Shown piece after piece: positions 1 to 13,614 of a DNA stretch of 48,741 nt. The translations under genes were made by a program, and so were the position numbers. This DNA comes from Deltaproteobacteria bacterium (GTDB lineage: Bacteria > Myxococcota_A > Polyangia > Haliangiales > JADYYK01). Location: positions 1 through 48,741 of the forward strand of contig JADYYK010000092.1 of the NCBI GenBank assembly GCA_020853705.1, in the 5' to 3' direction. The number at the start of each line of letters is the position of its first letter. Positions within the stretch are counted from its first letter, which is position 1. Below the pieces are notes generated by a model. The model had not been told where the DNA came from, searched no databases, and was given only the letters and a program-made list of their open reading frames with translations.

Positions 1-124
<124 letters not shown>

Positions 125-138
125 ACGGGGTCAGGAGC

Positions 139-858
139 ATGAGCATGAGCGCGCGCGAGCGGGTCATCGTGGCCCTCGACGTACCTGGCCTCACCGAGGC
201 CGAGGCGCTGCTCGGGCGCCTGGGCGGCGCGCCGCGGGTCAAGGTCGGCCTGGAGCTGTGGGCGGCCGCGGGCGCGCGCGCGATCACGGCGGCGCAGGCG
301 GCCGGAGCGCGGGTGTTCCTGGATCTCAAGCTGCACGACATCCCCGAGACGGTCGCGCGCGCCGTGCGTGCGCTGGGCGGCCTCGGCGTGGATCTGCTGA
401 CGGTGCACGCCTCGGGGGGGCGCGCGATGCTGGCGGCGGCGGCCGAGGCGGCGCGTGCGCTGCCCGAGGCGACGCGCCCGCGCGTGCTGGCGGTGACCGT
501 GCTGACCAGCATGGATGAGGGTGATCTGGCCGAGACCGGCTGCATGGGTCCGGTGGCCGAGCTGGTCACCCGGCGCGCCGCGCTGGCGGCGACGGCGGGC
601 GCCGACGGCGTGGTGTGCTCACCGGCCGAGGCCGCGCTGGTGCGCGCGGTGGTGCCCGAGGGCTTCCTCATCGTGACCCCGGGCGTGCGCGCCGCGGGCG
701 CCGAGCGCGGCGACCAGAAGCGCGTCGCCAGCGCCGCCGAGGCGGTGCGCGCCGGCGCGACCCACGTGGTGGTCGGGCGCCCGGTGCGCGACGCCGCTGA
801 TCCCGCGCTGGCGCTGGCCGCGCTGGCCGACGAGATCGCCAGCGCGAGCGTGCGCTGA
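139..858 (+). CDS. pyrF: orotidine 5'-phosphate decarboxylase
   Basis: The product catalyses the last step of de novo UMP synthesis, decarboxylating OMP in the cytosol. At 239 aa it has the usual length and a TIM-barrel pattern. The signature DLKLHDIPET lies at residues 62-71. The catalytic Lys/Asp network is visible as K35, D62, K64 and D67, with an early substrate-binding Asp in the ALDV segment (D14). The C-terminal phosphate-binding segment HVVVGRPV is present. Two ATGs lie six bases apart at 139 and 145. The AGGAG at 133-137 is badly placed for the first (1 nt) and well placed for the second (7 nt), so translation may begin at 145. The stop overlaps the start of rlmB by one base (TGATG), indicating coupling. 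A hexanucleotide array lies directly upstream. Confidence 0.96.
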   Translation: MSMSARERVIVALDVPGLTEAEALLGRLGGAPRVKVGLELWAAAGARAITAAQAAGARVFLDLKLHDIPETVARAVRALGGLGVDLLTVHASGGRAMLAAAAEAARALPEATRPRVLAVTVLTSMDEGDLAETGCMGPVAELVTRRAALAATAGADGVVCSPAEAALVRAVVPEGFLIVTPGVRAAGAERGDQKRVASAAEAVRAGATHVVVGRPVRDAADPALALAALADEIASASVR

Positions 859-1697
859 TGGCGGCCCGTCAGGTCTACGGCGTCAATCCGGTGCGCGAGC
901 TCATCAAGAAGCGCGCCGATGACGTGGTCGTGGTCTACCTCCTGGAGGGCGAGACCGGCCCCGCGCTGCACGCGCTGCGCGCCGAGCTGGCCACACGCAA
1001 GGTCCCGGTCGAGCAGCGCTCGCGCGCCGAGCTCGACCTCATCGCCGGCGACGGCAGCCGGCACCAGGGTGTCATCGCGGTGGCCGGCGAGTATCCCTAC
1101 AGCACCACGGCCGACATGCTGAAGCGCGCCGCCGACGCCGGCGAGCCGGCGCTCATCCTGGCGCTCGACGGCGTGCAGGACCCGCACAACCTGGGCGCGC
1201 TGGTGCGCTCGGCCCACGTGCTGGGCGCGCACGGCGTCATCGTGCCCAAGGATCGCGCCGCCCAGGTCACGCCCGCGGTGGTCAAGACCTCCGCCGGCGC
1301 CACCGAGCACATGGCCATCGCCCAGGTCGTCAACCTGACCCGTGCCCTCGAGGAGCTCAAGCAAGAGGGCCTGTGGATCGCCGGCGCCTGCTTCGACGAC
1401 GGCCAGGGTCAGGGCAAGGCCAGGGCCAGCAGGATCCAGCAGCCCTGGGAGGTCGACCTGACCGGGCCGGTGGCTCTGGTCATCGGCGCCGAGGGCAAGG
1501 GGATCCGCCCCCTGGTCGAGCGGACCTGCGACCTGCGCATCGAGATCCCGATGGTCGCCGGCGTATCGTCACTCAACGCCGCGGCCGCCGGCGCGGTGTT
1601 GCTGTACGAGGCGCGCCGTCAGCGCCTGGGGAAGGGGACGGCGGTGGCGGGCGGCGGGGACGAGGAGGGCGGGGACGAGGAGGGCGGGGAGGACTAG
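858..1697 (+). CDS. rlmB: SpoU-family 23S rRNA (guanosine-2'-O-)-methyltransferase
   Basis: This is an RNA 2'-O-ribose methyltransferase of the SPOUT/TrmH class; the closest named type is RlmB, which modifies G2251 in the 23S rRNA P-loop. The N-terminal substrate-binding domain begins YGVNPVRELI. The three SpoU motifs follow: DGVQDPHNLGALVRSA (about residues 98-113), the SAM-binding LVIGAEGKGIRPLV (about 203-216), and IPMVAGVSSLNAAAAGAVLLYE near 223-244, which forms the trefoil knot. The 279-aa protein ends in an acidic low-complexity tail of Gly, Asp and Glu, encoded by a 15-nt tandem repeat at 1653-1694 that is not part of the enzyme fold. It is coupled to pyrF by a one-base overlap. The exact target guanosine is inferred from the family. 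Confidence 0.92.
   Translation: MAARQVYGVNPVRELIKKRADDVVVVYLLEGETGPALHALRAELATRKVPVEQRSRAELDLIAGDGSRHQGVIAVAGEYPYSTTADMLKRAADAGEPALILALDGVQDPHNLGALVRSAHVLGAHGVIVPKDRAAQVTPAVVKTSAGATEHMAIAQVVNLTRALEELKQEGLWIAGACFDDGQGQGKARASRIQQPWEVDLTGPVALVIGAEGKGIRPLVERTCDLRIEIPMVAGVSSLNAAAAGAVLLYEARRQRLGKGTAVAGGGDEEGGDEEGGED
1653..1694 (+). repeat. 15-nt tandem repeat encoding the RlmB acidic tail
   Basis: Two perfect copies of GGCGGGGACGAGGAG (1653-1667 and 1668-1682) are followed by a shortened copy. They encode a Gly-Gly-Asp-Glu-Glu repeat at the extreme C terminus of rlmB, in frame and ending at the stop codon. Confidence 0.9.
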
Positions 1698-1731
1698 AGG
1701 TAGGGCCCCTGGCTCGAATAGGGCGGACCTG

Positions 1732-1856
<125 letters not shown>

Positions 1857-1885
1857 GTGTGGTGTTCCGGGCGATTCGCGGCATC

Positions 1886-2722
1886 ATGGACCTCATGATC
1901 CGCGGCTCGGGTGTGGTGGTGGTCCTGGTGCTGGCGCTGGGCGGGTGTCGCAAGACGCCGCGGCGAGCGGGAGTCTCCGACGCCAGCGTGGCGGCGCGGG
2001 CCGTCGCGGCCGATGCTGGCGCGCTGGTCGACGCGGCGGTGGCAACGGACAGCGAGGTCGAGGCTGACGCTGACGCCGAGGTGCCGGGGGTGCTGCGCGG
2101 GGAGCCGGCGCTGGGGCCGTTCGCCGCGCCCGAGGAGCTCTGCCCGGCGCTGCTGGCGCGGCTCGAGGCCGCGGAGCGGGACCGCGCCAGCTGCGCGCGC
2201 GATGGTGCGCCGGGGTCGGGGGCGGCGCCGTACCTCGGCACGCACACCTGGCAGTTCGAGGATCCCGACGAGGCGGTCACCCGCTATCTGGTGTTCCAGC
2301 TCGACGGGCGCTGGTTCGCGGCGGCGGCGGGCGGCTTCGACATGATGAACACCTCCAATGGCGACGTCACCGTGGGTCGCCCCAGCGCGCGTGACGTCAT
2401 CCCGGGCGGCGCGCCCGAGCTCCTGTTCGACGTGGTCGAGACGAACTCGGACATGGACGACTTCGACAACGTGCGCTTCGACGAGGTCACGCGTCGCACG
2501 GTGTGTAGCACCGGGCCCTCGGGCCAGCCGAGCTGCGTCGCCGTCACCCTCGCAGGCCGCGGCGAGAACCACTCCGACTTCGCCGAGCGCAAGCGCTACC
2601 GCTTCGCCCTCGAGTGTCCTTTCCAGCCCGACGGTCGCGTGGCCTGCCGCCTGCGCGGCAAGCGCCCCGATCCAGACCTCGTCGAGGGCCTGGAAGACAC
2701 CTTCACCCTGGTCTTCCCCTGA
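1886..2722 (+). CDS. hypothetical lipoprotein
   Basis: The predicted 278-aa secreted protein has a lipoprotein signal peptide: MIRG, a hydrophobic run of Val/Leu, then the lipobox ALGGC with the lipidated Cys at residue 21. An Ala/Asp-rich linker of about 50 residues follows, then a folded region from about residue 75. The folded region contains Cys residues at PEELCPALL, RASCARDG, RTVCSTG, QPSCVAV, ALECPF and VACRL, which could pair as disulfides in the periplasm. I do not recognise the domain. The reading frame is open far upstream through the hexanucleotide array, but the ATG at 1886 (or 1895) is the only start that gives a sensible signal peptide. It lies downstream of rlmB in the same orientation and converges on the recQ-like gene. 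Confidence 0.75.
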   Translation: MDLMIRGSGVVVVLVLALGGCRKTPRRAGVSDASVAARAVAADAGALVDAAVATDSEVEADADAEVPGVLRGEPALGPFAAPEELCPALLARLEAAERDRASCARDGAPGSGAAPYLGTHTWQFEDPDEAVTRYLVFQLDGRWFAAAAGGFDMMNTSNGDVTVGRPSARDVIPGGAPELLFDVVETNSDMDDFDNVRFDEVTRRTVCSTGPSGQPSCVAVTLAGRGENHSDFAERKRYRFALECPFQPDGRVACRLRGKRPDPDLVEGLEDTFTLVFP

Positions 2723-2843
2723 CCCGCGCCGCGCTGCCGCCCAGCCGGGCATGTGGCCGGCCCGCCGCGGAGTCGCGGCCTGAGCGGGCGCCTCGCTGTG
2801 ATCGACCGAGAGCGCAGCTCGATCGCGTGAGCTGAGCCCGAGG

Positions 2844-5081
<2,238 letters not shown>

Positions 5082-5168
5082 CGCGCGCAACAATCGTCCG
5101 AGTGGTGCGGAAAAAGCAAACGATTTTTGCAGATAGCTCACTTCGTGAACCTCGGATGGTCCGACCTC

Positions 5169-5195
5169 AGGCCCCTCGGCGAAGCCGAGGAGCCT
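5169..5195. repeat. REP-like hairpin between recQ and asd
   Basis: An imperfect palindrome has outer arms AGGC/GCCT, an internal CC/GA mismatch, inner arms CTCGGC/GCCGAG and a GAA loop. It is followed by GTTCCG. The same outer arms, the same mismatch and the same GTTCCG flank occur in the hairpins at 48554-48584 and 48597-48627, but there the inner stem is CTCGAAG/CTTCGAG. It sits in the divergent 190-bp region 5082-5271, which also holds an unusually AT-rich stretch at about 5108-5140. Confidence 0.8.
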
Positions 5196-5271
5196 GTTCC
5201 GTTCCGCTCCTCGATCCGCCCCGCCGCTCCGTGATTCGGCGAACGCTCCGCATGTGGTAACGTGCCGCGTC

Positions 5272-6381
5272 ATGTCGTCCCCTCCATCAAAGAAGCTCCC
5301 CGTCGCCGTCGTCGGTGCCACCGGCCTGGCCGGCCAGCAGTTCCTGACCGCCCTCGCCAACCACCCCCAGTTCGAGATCGTCCGCCTGGCCGCCTCGGCG
5401 CGCTCGGCCGGCAAGAAGTATGGCGACGCCATCCGCGAGCAGAGCGGGCAGTCGCGCTGGTACGCCGACGGCGAGCTCGACCCGCGCTTCGCCGCGCTGC
5501 CGGTGGTCGACTCGACCGAGCTCCAGGTCAGCGACCTGGCCGCGGTGTTCACCGCGATGGAGTCCGACGCCGCGCGCGAGCTGGAGCCGCTCTACGCCAG
5601 GACCACCCCGGTGTTCTCGACCGCCAGCGCGTTCCGCTACGAGAACGACGTGCCCATCCTGGTGCCCGGCGTCAACCTCGAGCAGGCCGCCCCGCTGATC
5701 GCCGAGCAGCGCCGCGCCCGGGGCTGGAAGGGCTACATCACGCCCAACCCCAACTGCACCACCACCGGCCTGGTCATCACCCTGAGGCCGCTGCACCAGG
5801 CCTTCGGCGTCAAGCGCGTGTTCATGACCTCGATGCAGTCGATGTCGGGCGCCGGCCGCTCGCCTGGCGTGCTCGGCATGGACATCCTCGACAACGTCAT
5901 CCCGTACATCAGCGGCGAGGAGAAGAAGGTCGAGATCGAGACCAAGAAGATCCTCGGCAGCGTCGCCGGGGCCGCCATCGTTCCGGCCGACATGAAGGTC
6001 AGCTGCACCTGCACCCGGGTTGCAGTGATGGAGGGCCACACCGAGTCGGTCTTCGTCGAGCTCGCGCGCGCGGCCTCGCCGGAGGAGGTGCGCGCCGCCT
6101 GGGACAGCTTCGGCCTGGGCGCCAACGGCTTCTTGACCCGCGGCCTGCCCTCGGCGCCGCGCCGCCTCATCATCACGCACGACGATCCGTTCCGCCCGCA
6201 GCCGCGCCTGGATCGCGACAACGAGGCCGGCATGGCCACCACCGTGGGGCGCCTGCGCAAGGATGACGCCCTCGACAACGGCTGGAAGTACATGCTGGTC
6301 TCGCACAACACCAAGATGGGCGCCGCCAAGGGCGCCGTCCTGGTCGCCGAGGCGCTGGCGGCCGACGGGCTGGTCGGATGA
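5272..6381 (+). CDS. asd: aspartate-semialdehyde dehydrogenase
   Basis: The product converts L-aspartyl-4-phosphate to aspartate semialdehyde with NADPH, the branch point to lysine/diaminopimelate, threonine and methionine. The Rossmann loop VVGATGLAGQQF sits at residues 13-24. The catalytic Cys is in NPNCTTTG (C162) and the active-site His in MEGHTESV (H256). The overall sequence fits the archaeal/fungal-type Asd group rather than the E. coli type. The 369-aa length is normal. ATG 5272 (MSSPPSKK) is preferred over an in-frame GTG at 5254 because it leads directly into the nucleotide-binding strand. The stop overlaps the pfkA start as ATGA. The upstream region contains the REP-like hairpin. 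Confidence 0.95.
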   Translation: MSSPPSKKLPVAVVGATGLAGQQFLTALANHPQFEIVRLAASARSAGKKYGDAIREQSGQSRWYADGELDPRFAALPVVDSTELQVSDLAAVFTAMESDAARELEPLYARTTPVFSTASAFRYENDVPILVPGVNLEQAAPLIAEQRRARGWKGYITPNPNCTTTGLVITLRPLHQAFGVKRVFMTSMQSMSGAGRSPGVLGMDILDNVIPYISGEEKKVEIETKKILGSVAGAAIVPADMKVSCTCTRVAVMEGHTESVFVELARAASPEEVRAAWDSFGLGANGFLTRGLPSAPRRLIITHDDPFRPQPRLDRDNEAGMATTVGRLRKDDALDNGWKYMLVSHNTKMGAAKGAVLVAEALAADGLVG

Positions 6382-7490
6382 CGACCGCCCCCGCGTCGGG
6401 TCCCATCAAGCGCATCGGCGTCCTCACCGGTGGCGGTGACTGCCCCGGGCTGAACGCGGTCATCCGCGCGGTGACCCGGCGCGCCATCCTGGGCTACGGC
6501 TGGGAGGTCGTGGGCATCGAGGACGGCTTTCAGGGCGTCTACGAGAAGCGCGCGCGGGCGCTGGATCTGCCCTCGGTGCGCGAGCTCCTGACCCGCGGCG
6601 GCACCATCCTCGGCTCGTCGAACCGGGCCAACCCGTTCGCGTATCCCATCAAGCGCGCCGACGGCAGCGAGGAGGTGCGCGACGTCTCCGACCAGTGTCT
6701 GCAGAACATCCGCGACCTCGGCGTCGAGGCGCTGGTGGTGGTCGGCGGCGACGGCTCGATGACGATGGCGCAGGGCCTGTACGAGAAGGGGCTGCGCGTG
6801 GTCGGCGTGCCCAAGACCATCGACAACGATCTGGCCGCGACCGACTACACCTTCGGCTTCAACACCGCGGTCGAGGTCGCCACCGAGGCCATCGATCGCC
6901 TGCACACTACAGCGGAGAGCCACGATCGCATCATCCTGTGCGAGGTCATGGGGCGCTACGCGGGCTGGATCGCGATGGCCAGCGGCCTGGCGGGCGGCGC
7001 CGACGTCATCCTGCTGCCCGAGATCCCGTACCAGATCGACCGCATCGTCGACGCCGTCAAGCGGCGCACCGCCAGCGGCGTGACCTACTCGATCTTCGTG
7101 GTCGCCGAGGGCGCCAAGCCAGCGGGCGGCGACGTCGCGGTGCTGCGCGCCGGTGACAAGACCCAGCAGGAGCGCCTGGGCGGCGCCGCCGAGCGCCTGG
7201 CGCGCGAGCTGGAGTCGCGCATCGAGTACGAGATGCGCGTCACCGTGCTGGGCCACATCCAGCGCGGCGGCACCCCGACCGCGTTCGACCGGCTGCTGGG
7301 CACGCGCTACGGCGTGCACGCGGTCGACCTCATCGCGCAGAGCGGCTTCGGGCGCGTGGTCAACCTGCGCGGCAACGACATCGGCTCGGCGCCCATCATC
7401 GACGCCTGCCGCAAGATCAAGCTGATCGACCCGGCGGGCCAGCTGTGCGCGACCGCGCGCGCGGTCGGCGTCGAGCTGGGCGCGCCCTGA
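6378..7490 (+). CDS. pfkA: 6-phosphofructokinase (group III type, probably ATP-dependent)
   Basis: The enzyme phosphorylates fructose 6-phosphate to fructose 1,6-bisphosphate, the committing step of glycolysis. Visible motifs are GVLTGGGDCPGLNAVIR (14-30), GGDGS (123-127), PKTIDND (145-151, with the catalytic-base Asp at 149), EVMGRYAGWIA and LGHIQRGG. The two donor-specificity positions are mixed: Gly in GGDGS, as in ATP enzymes, but Lys in PKTIDND, as in PPi enzymes. That Gly/Lys pair is known from ATP-using group III PFKs such as Streptomyces, so ATP use is the better guess, but it is inferred. The gene overlaps asd by four bases (ATGA) and converges on the PDZ lipoprotein gene with only 10 bp between stops. 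Confidence 0.94.
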   Translation: MTTAPASGPIKRIGVLTGGGDCPGLNAVIRAVTRRAILGYGWEVVGIEDGFQGVYEKRARALDLPSVRELLTRGGTILGSSNRANPFAYPIKRADGSEEVRDVSDQCLQNIRDLGVEALVVVGGDGSMTMAQGLYEKGLRVVGVPKTIDNDLAATDYTFGFNTAVEVATEAIDRLHTTAESHDRIILCEVMGRYAGWIAMASGLAGGADVILLPEIPYQIDRIVDAVKRRTASGVTYSIFVVAEGAKPAGGDVAVLRAGDKTQQERLGGAAERLARELESRIEYEMRVTVLGHIQRGGTPTAFDRLLGTRYGVHAVDLIAQSGFGRVVNLRGNDIGSAPIIDACRKIKLIDPAGQLCATARAVGVELGAP

Positions 7491-7500
7491 CCGCGGGCGC

Positions 7501-8400
7501 CTACTTGATGGTGTAGACCAGGGTGACCTCGGCGCCGCGGCGGGTAATCTGCACGCGCACCTTGCTGGCGGTCTTCAGCTTGGTGTAGATGGCGAGCGCG
7601 CTGTCGGCGGAGGTGAGGGCGTCGCCGTTGACGCTGGTGATGGTGTCTCCATTCTGGAGGCCGGCGGCGGCGTAGATCGAGTTCGGCCGGACCGCGTACA
7701 GCTTGATGCCGTTGGGGAAGCCGTTCTTCATCGAGGGCACGATGCGCGCGCTGCGCGCCACGGTGGTCGGGTCGGACAGCAGCCTGTCGAGCTCGGTGCG
7801 GCTGACCTCGAGCTCGAGAAGCTCGGGGCTGACGCTGGTCACGGTGATGCCGGGCACGCTGGTCGGGCCCACGGTCAGGGTCGGCGCCGGCGCCGGGCGC
7901 GGCAGAAGCCCGCCCATGCCGAAGTCGGACGCCGAGCCGCGCAGCGTGTAGCGCAGGCGGACGCTGTCACGCCCGCGCATCAGCTCGACCTCGAAGCCGC
8001 CGCCGCGGGCGGCCTGGTAGGCGGTGAACAGGCTGTCGGCGCCGCGCAGCGGGACCCCGGCGAGCTTGCTGACCACGTCGCCCGTCAGCAGGCCGGCGCG
8101 CGCCAGCACCGACCCGGTGCGCAGCTGGGTGATGCGATAGCCCTCGGTGCTGGCGGCCACGCGGACATCACCGGCCAGCCCCTCCAGCATGGCGGCGGCG
8201 AGCGCGTCGTTGCCCAGCTGGTACGAGGTGGCATCGACGCTGGTGATGCTGACCTCGAGCCCGCTGCGCGGCTTGTCGGGCAGCTGGGTCGCGGGTGGCT
8301 CGGCGGGCTTGTCGCTGTGCTTGCTACAGGCGGCGCCAGCCAGGGCCAGCAGCGCGCCCAGGCCGGCGCCGAGAAGGATGGGGAGGTGGTCGCGCGTCAC
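7501..8400 (-). CDS. double-PDZ, GspC-like putative lipoprotein
   Basis: The predicted 299-aa envelope protein has an N-terminal hydrophobic signal (HLPILLGAGLGALLALAGAAC) that could be a lipoprotein signal with an imperfect lipobox. Two PDZ-like domains follow: residues about 85-155 (around GSVLARAGLLTGDVVSKLAG) and the C-terminal 80 residues (around PNSIYAAAGLQNGDTITSVNG). The second, with the preceding ARIVPSMKNGFPNGIKLYAVR segment, resembles the C-terminal domain of type II secretion GspC, but no other gsp gene is in the window. I chose GTG 8400 because the reading frame upstream does not look like protein. No Shine-Dalgarno is seen; a TATCAT hexamer lies six bases upstream. It is the last gene on this minus-strand block. 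A role in protein quality control or secretion is only inferred. Confidence 0.78.
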   Translation of the reverse strand: MTRDHLPILLGAGLGALLALAGAACSKHSDKPAEPPATQLPDKPRSGLEVSITSVDATSYQLGNDALAAAMLEGLAGDVRVAASTEGYRITQLRTGSVLARAGLLTGDVVSKLAGVPLRGADSLFTAYQAARGGGFEVELMRGRDSVRLRYTLRGSASDFGMGGLLPRPAPAPTLTVGPTSVPGITVTSVSPELLELEVSRTELDRLLSDPTTVARSARIVPSMKNGFPNGIKLYAVRPNSIYAAAGLQNGDTITSVNGDALTSADSALAIYTKLKTASKVRVQITRRGAEVTLVYTIK

Positions 8401-8485
8401 GGCCAGATGATACGCAATCGGCGGGTCTTTCCGGGCCGCCGCGACATCAGGGCGCGCCAGGCGTGACAACCGGCGCGCCAGCGGG

Positions 8486-8926
8486 TCAGCGCGTGTGACA
8501 GGCGGCCAGGGCTGCGCTGCTGTGCGCCGCCAGCAGGCAGTCGAGGTCGGCGGCGCTGGCGCGGGCGACACAGCGCGCGATGTCGCTGCCGCGCTCCAGG
8601 GCGGCGCGGCGGTCGAGCTGGCCGAGCTCGAGGGCCGGTGCGCCGTCGGCGGCCAGGGTGGCGCGGGTCAGCGCGGCCAGGTGATCGACCAGGGCCGGGC
8701 AGCGCACGGTCCAGGGGCGCTCGGGGGCGGGCAGGGCGTTGCCGCCGTCCCAGGCGTCGCTCGGGCTGGGCGCGGGGCCCAGCCACTCGGTCTCCTCCAG
8801 GGGGCGGAGGGCGGGCTCGCCGGCGCGCCCGCGCAGCTCGGGGCCGGGGTCGTCCTTGCTGCAGCCCGCGCTGGCCAGCGCCAGGGCCAGCGCCAGCAGC
8901 GCCGCCGCGGCAGGCGGGCGGGTCAC
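8486..8926 (-). CDS. small lipoprotein C with four-cysteine motif
   Basis: The 146-aa predicted lipoprotein has an Ala/Leu-rich signal peptide ending LASAGC (Cys22). A Pro/Glu-rich linker precedes one four-cysteine module with C76, C119, C130 and C143 (spacing x42, x10, x12). The last part reads C-x-x-x-A then Leu-x-x-C, matching the modules of the two upstream neighbours. Translation starts at a GTG that overlaps the preceding gene's TGA (GTGA), so it is coupled. I do not recognise a named family. Disulfide-stabilised helices in the periplasm are inferred from the Cys pattern and the Ala-rich sequence. Confidence 0.75.
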   Translation of the reverse strand: MTRPPAAAALLALALALASAGCSKDDPGPELRGRAGEPALRPLEETEWLGPAPSPSDAWDGGNALPAPERPWTVRCPALVDHLAALTRATLAADGAPALELGQLDRRAALERGSDIARCVARASAADLDCLLAAHSSAALAACHTR

Positions 8927-9426
8927 GGCACCCCGCCGTCGGGGTCCTCGTCCCACTGGAAGCAGGCCAGCAGCGCCTCCGAGGTCGGCTCGGCGGCCAG
9001 CACACAGGCGACCTCGGTCGCGGTCGAGCGCATGCACTCGTCGAGCAGGCGCCGCCGATCGGCGGGATCGCGCGGCCCGGCGTCGGGCTCGCGGCGCGGC
9101 ACCCGCGGTGGCGGCGGCAGCAGCGCCAGCGCCTTGTCGACCGCGCGCTCGCAGTCGGCCGCGGCCGGCGGCGCGCCGCGGGGGCGCGTCACCGGCTTGA
9201 CGCCGGCGTCCTCGGCCTGGACCGGCGTCACCACCACGGGGGGCACCCACTTCGAGGGGGCGGTGCTCTTGCCGTGGGTCTCGGGGCCACACCCCGCCAG
9301 CGCCAGCGCGAGAGTGGCGAGAGCGAGCCATGAGGACGAGCGAGAGGACGAGCCCGAACCCGAAACCGAACCCGAGCCCGAGCACGAGCACGACCCCGCG
9401 CACGAGCCCGAGCCCCTGGGCGCCAT
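8923..9426 (-). CDS. small lipoprotein B with four-cysteine motif and repeat-encoded signal-peptide start
   Basis: The 167-aa predicted lipoprotein has a hydrophobic core WLALATLALALAGC with the lipobox Cys at 46. The first 32 residues are an unusual Ser/Gly/Cys/Arg string encoded by a degenerate hexanucleotide repeat (about 9338-9418). The mature part has a Pro-rich linker, then one four-cysteine module: C92, C131, C141, C155 (x38, x9, x13). The start ATG overlaps the stop of lipoprotein A by one base (TGATG), which fixes the start despite the odd N-terminus. The gene is coupled to lipoprotein C by GTGA. Family unknown. Confidence 0.75.
   Translation of the reverse strand: MAPRGSGSCAGSCSCSGSGSVSGSGSSSRSSSWLALATLALALAGCGPETHGKSTAPSKWVPPVVVTPVQAEDAGVKPVTRPRGAPPAAADCERAVDKALALLPPPPRVPRREPDAGPRDPADRRRLLDECMRSTATEVACVLAAEPTSEALLACFQWDEDPDGGVP
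9338..9418. repeat. degenerate CxCGAx hexanucleotide repeat inside a signal peptide
   Basis: A run of 6-mers of the type CCCGAA, CCCGAG and CACGAG lies in the 5' coding part of lipoprotein B. It encodes the Ser/Gly/Cys-rich stretch before the hydrophobic core. It is related in composition to the perfect CACGAG arrays elsewhere in the window. Confidence 0.85.
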
Positions 9427-10051
9427 CACGGGCATCGCGACAGATCCTCCGCTCGCCGCGCCCGCGCCACGCAGCTGGCCTGCGTCCGTGTGCCCAGCAT
9501 GCACGCGCGCTGGAAGTCCGCGCGATCCCGGGCCATCTCGGGCACCAGCTTGACCAGGTTGGCGATGGCCTCGTCACACTCGGACGCGCGCGGGCGCGAG
9601 CCGACCGCCTCGGCCGCCTCGGCGAAGCCGCCCGCCGCCGGGCCACCCGCGTTCTCGCACTTCTCCAGCTCGCGCAGCCCGCGCGCCTTGGCGATGCAGG
9701 TCGCCAGCTCGGCCGAACCATCGAGACACAGCAGGGTGAACTGCCTGAGCTGCATCGGATCGAGCGTCAGCCCCTTGAGGCGGGCGTAGGTCTGCACTGC
9801 CTTGCGACACACCTCCTCGTCGCGCGGTTGCCCGCCATCGCCCCCGCCCCCGAGATCGACCTCGCCGCCAGCGCCATCCATGCCGCCGTCCGGGTCGACC
9901 TCACCCGGGCCCGGCGTCGGGGTCGGGGTCGGCGACGCGCTGCCCTGGGGCGCCCGGTCAGCACCCCGCGAGCAGCCCGCGCCCGCGCCACCTGTCAGCA
10001 GCGCCACCAGCCCGACCAGCATCAGCCCTCGCGCCCGGCCGACCACGCGCA

Positions 10052-10055
<4 letters not shown>
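9426..10055 (-). CDS. small lipoprotein A with two four-cysteine modules
   Basis: The 209-aa predicted lipoprotein starts MMRVVGRARG and has the hydrophobic run LMLVGLVALLTGGAGAGC (lipid Cys28), then a Thr/Pro and Gly/Asp linker to residue 80. Two tandem copies of a helical four-cysteine module follow: C83-C110-C120-C133 and C160-C185-C195-C208, spacings x26/x24, x9, x12. Within each copy the third Cys is followed by a hydrophobic residue and Ala, and the fourth is preceded by Leu-x-x. Single copies occur in the next two genes. The ATG overlaps the stop of the upstream histidine kinase (ATGA), so the kinase and lipoproteins are translated from one message. I know no named family for the module. 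Confidence 0.8.
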
Positions 10056-13507
<3,452 letters not shown>

Positions 13508-13515
13508 TTCGCCAG

Positions 13516-13544
13516 AGGATAGATGGGAACGTGGCGATCCTCAA
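13516..13544 (-). promoter_or_regulatory. possible sigma70-type promoter of the hybrid kinase operon
   Basis: On the minus strand, TTGAGG (13539-13544) and TATCCT (13516-13521) are separated by 17 bp. The expected transcript start falls within a few bases of the GTG start codon at 13507, and no Shine-Dalgarno is present. Confidence 0.4.
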
Positions 13545-13614
13545 TGTTGCCGGGTCGATGGGTTCACAGAGTTGTCACCTCACGGCGTCCGAGCGCGTGC
13601 TCTCCTGCCCCCCG

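Noticed and set aside
2723..2843. Terminator between the lipoprotein and recQ-like genes
   Set aside because: Only short 5-6 bp stems (for example 2764-2779) without a T-run, expected by chance at this GC content.
7501..8400. Complete type II secretion component GspC
   Set aside because: Only the C-terminal PDZ region is GspC-like; the usual membrane anchor/HR domain arrangement and any gsp neighbour are missing.
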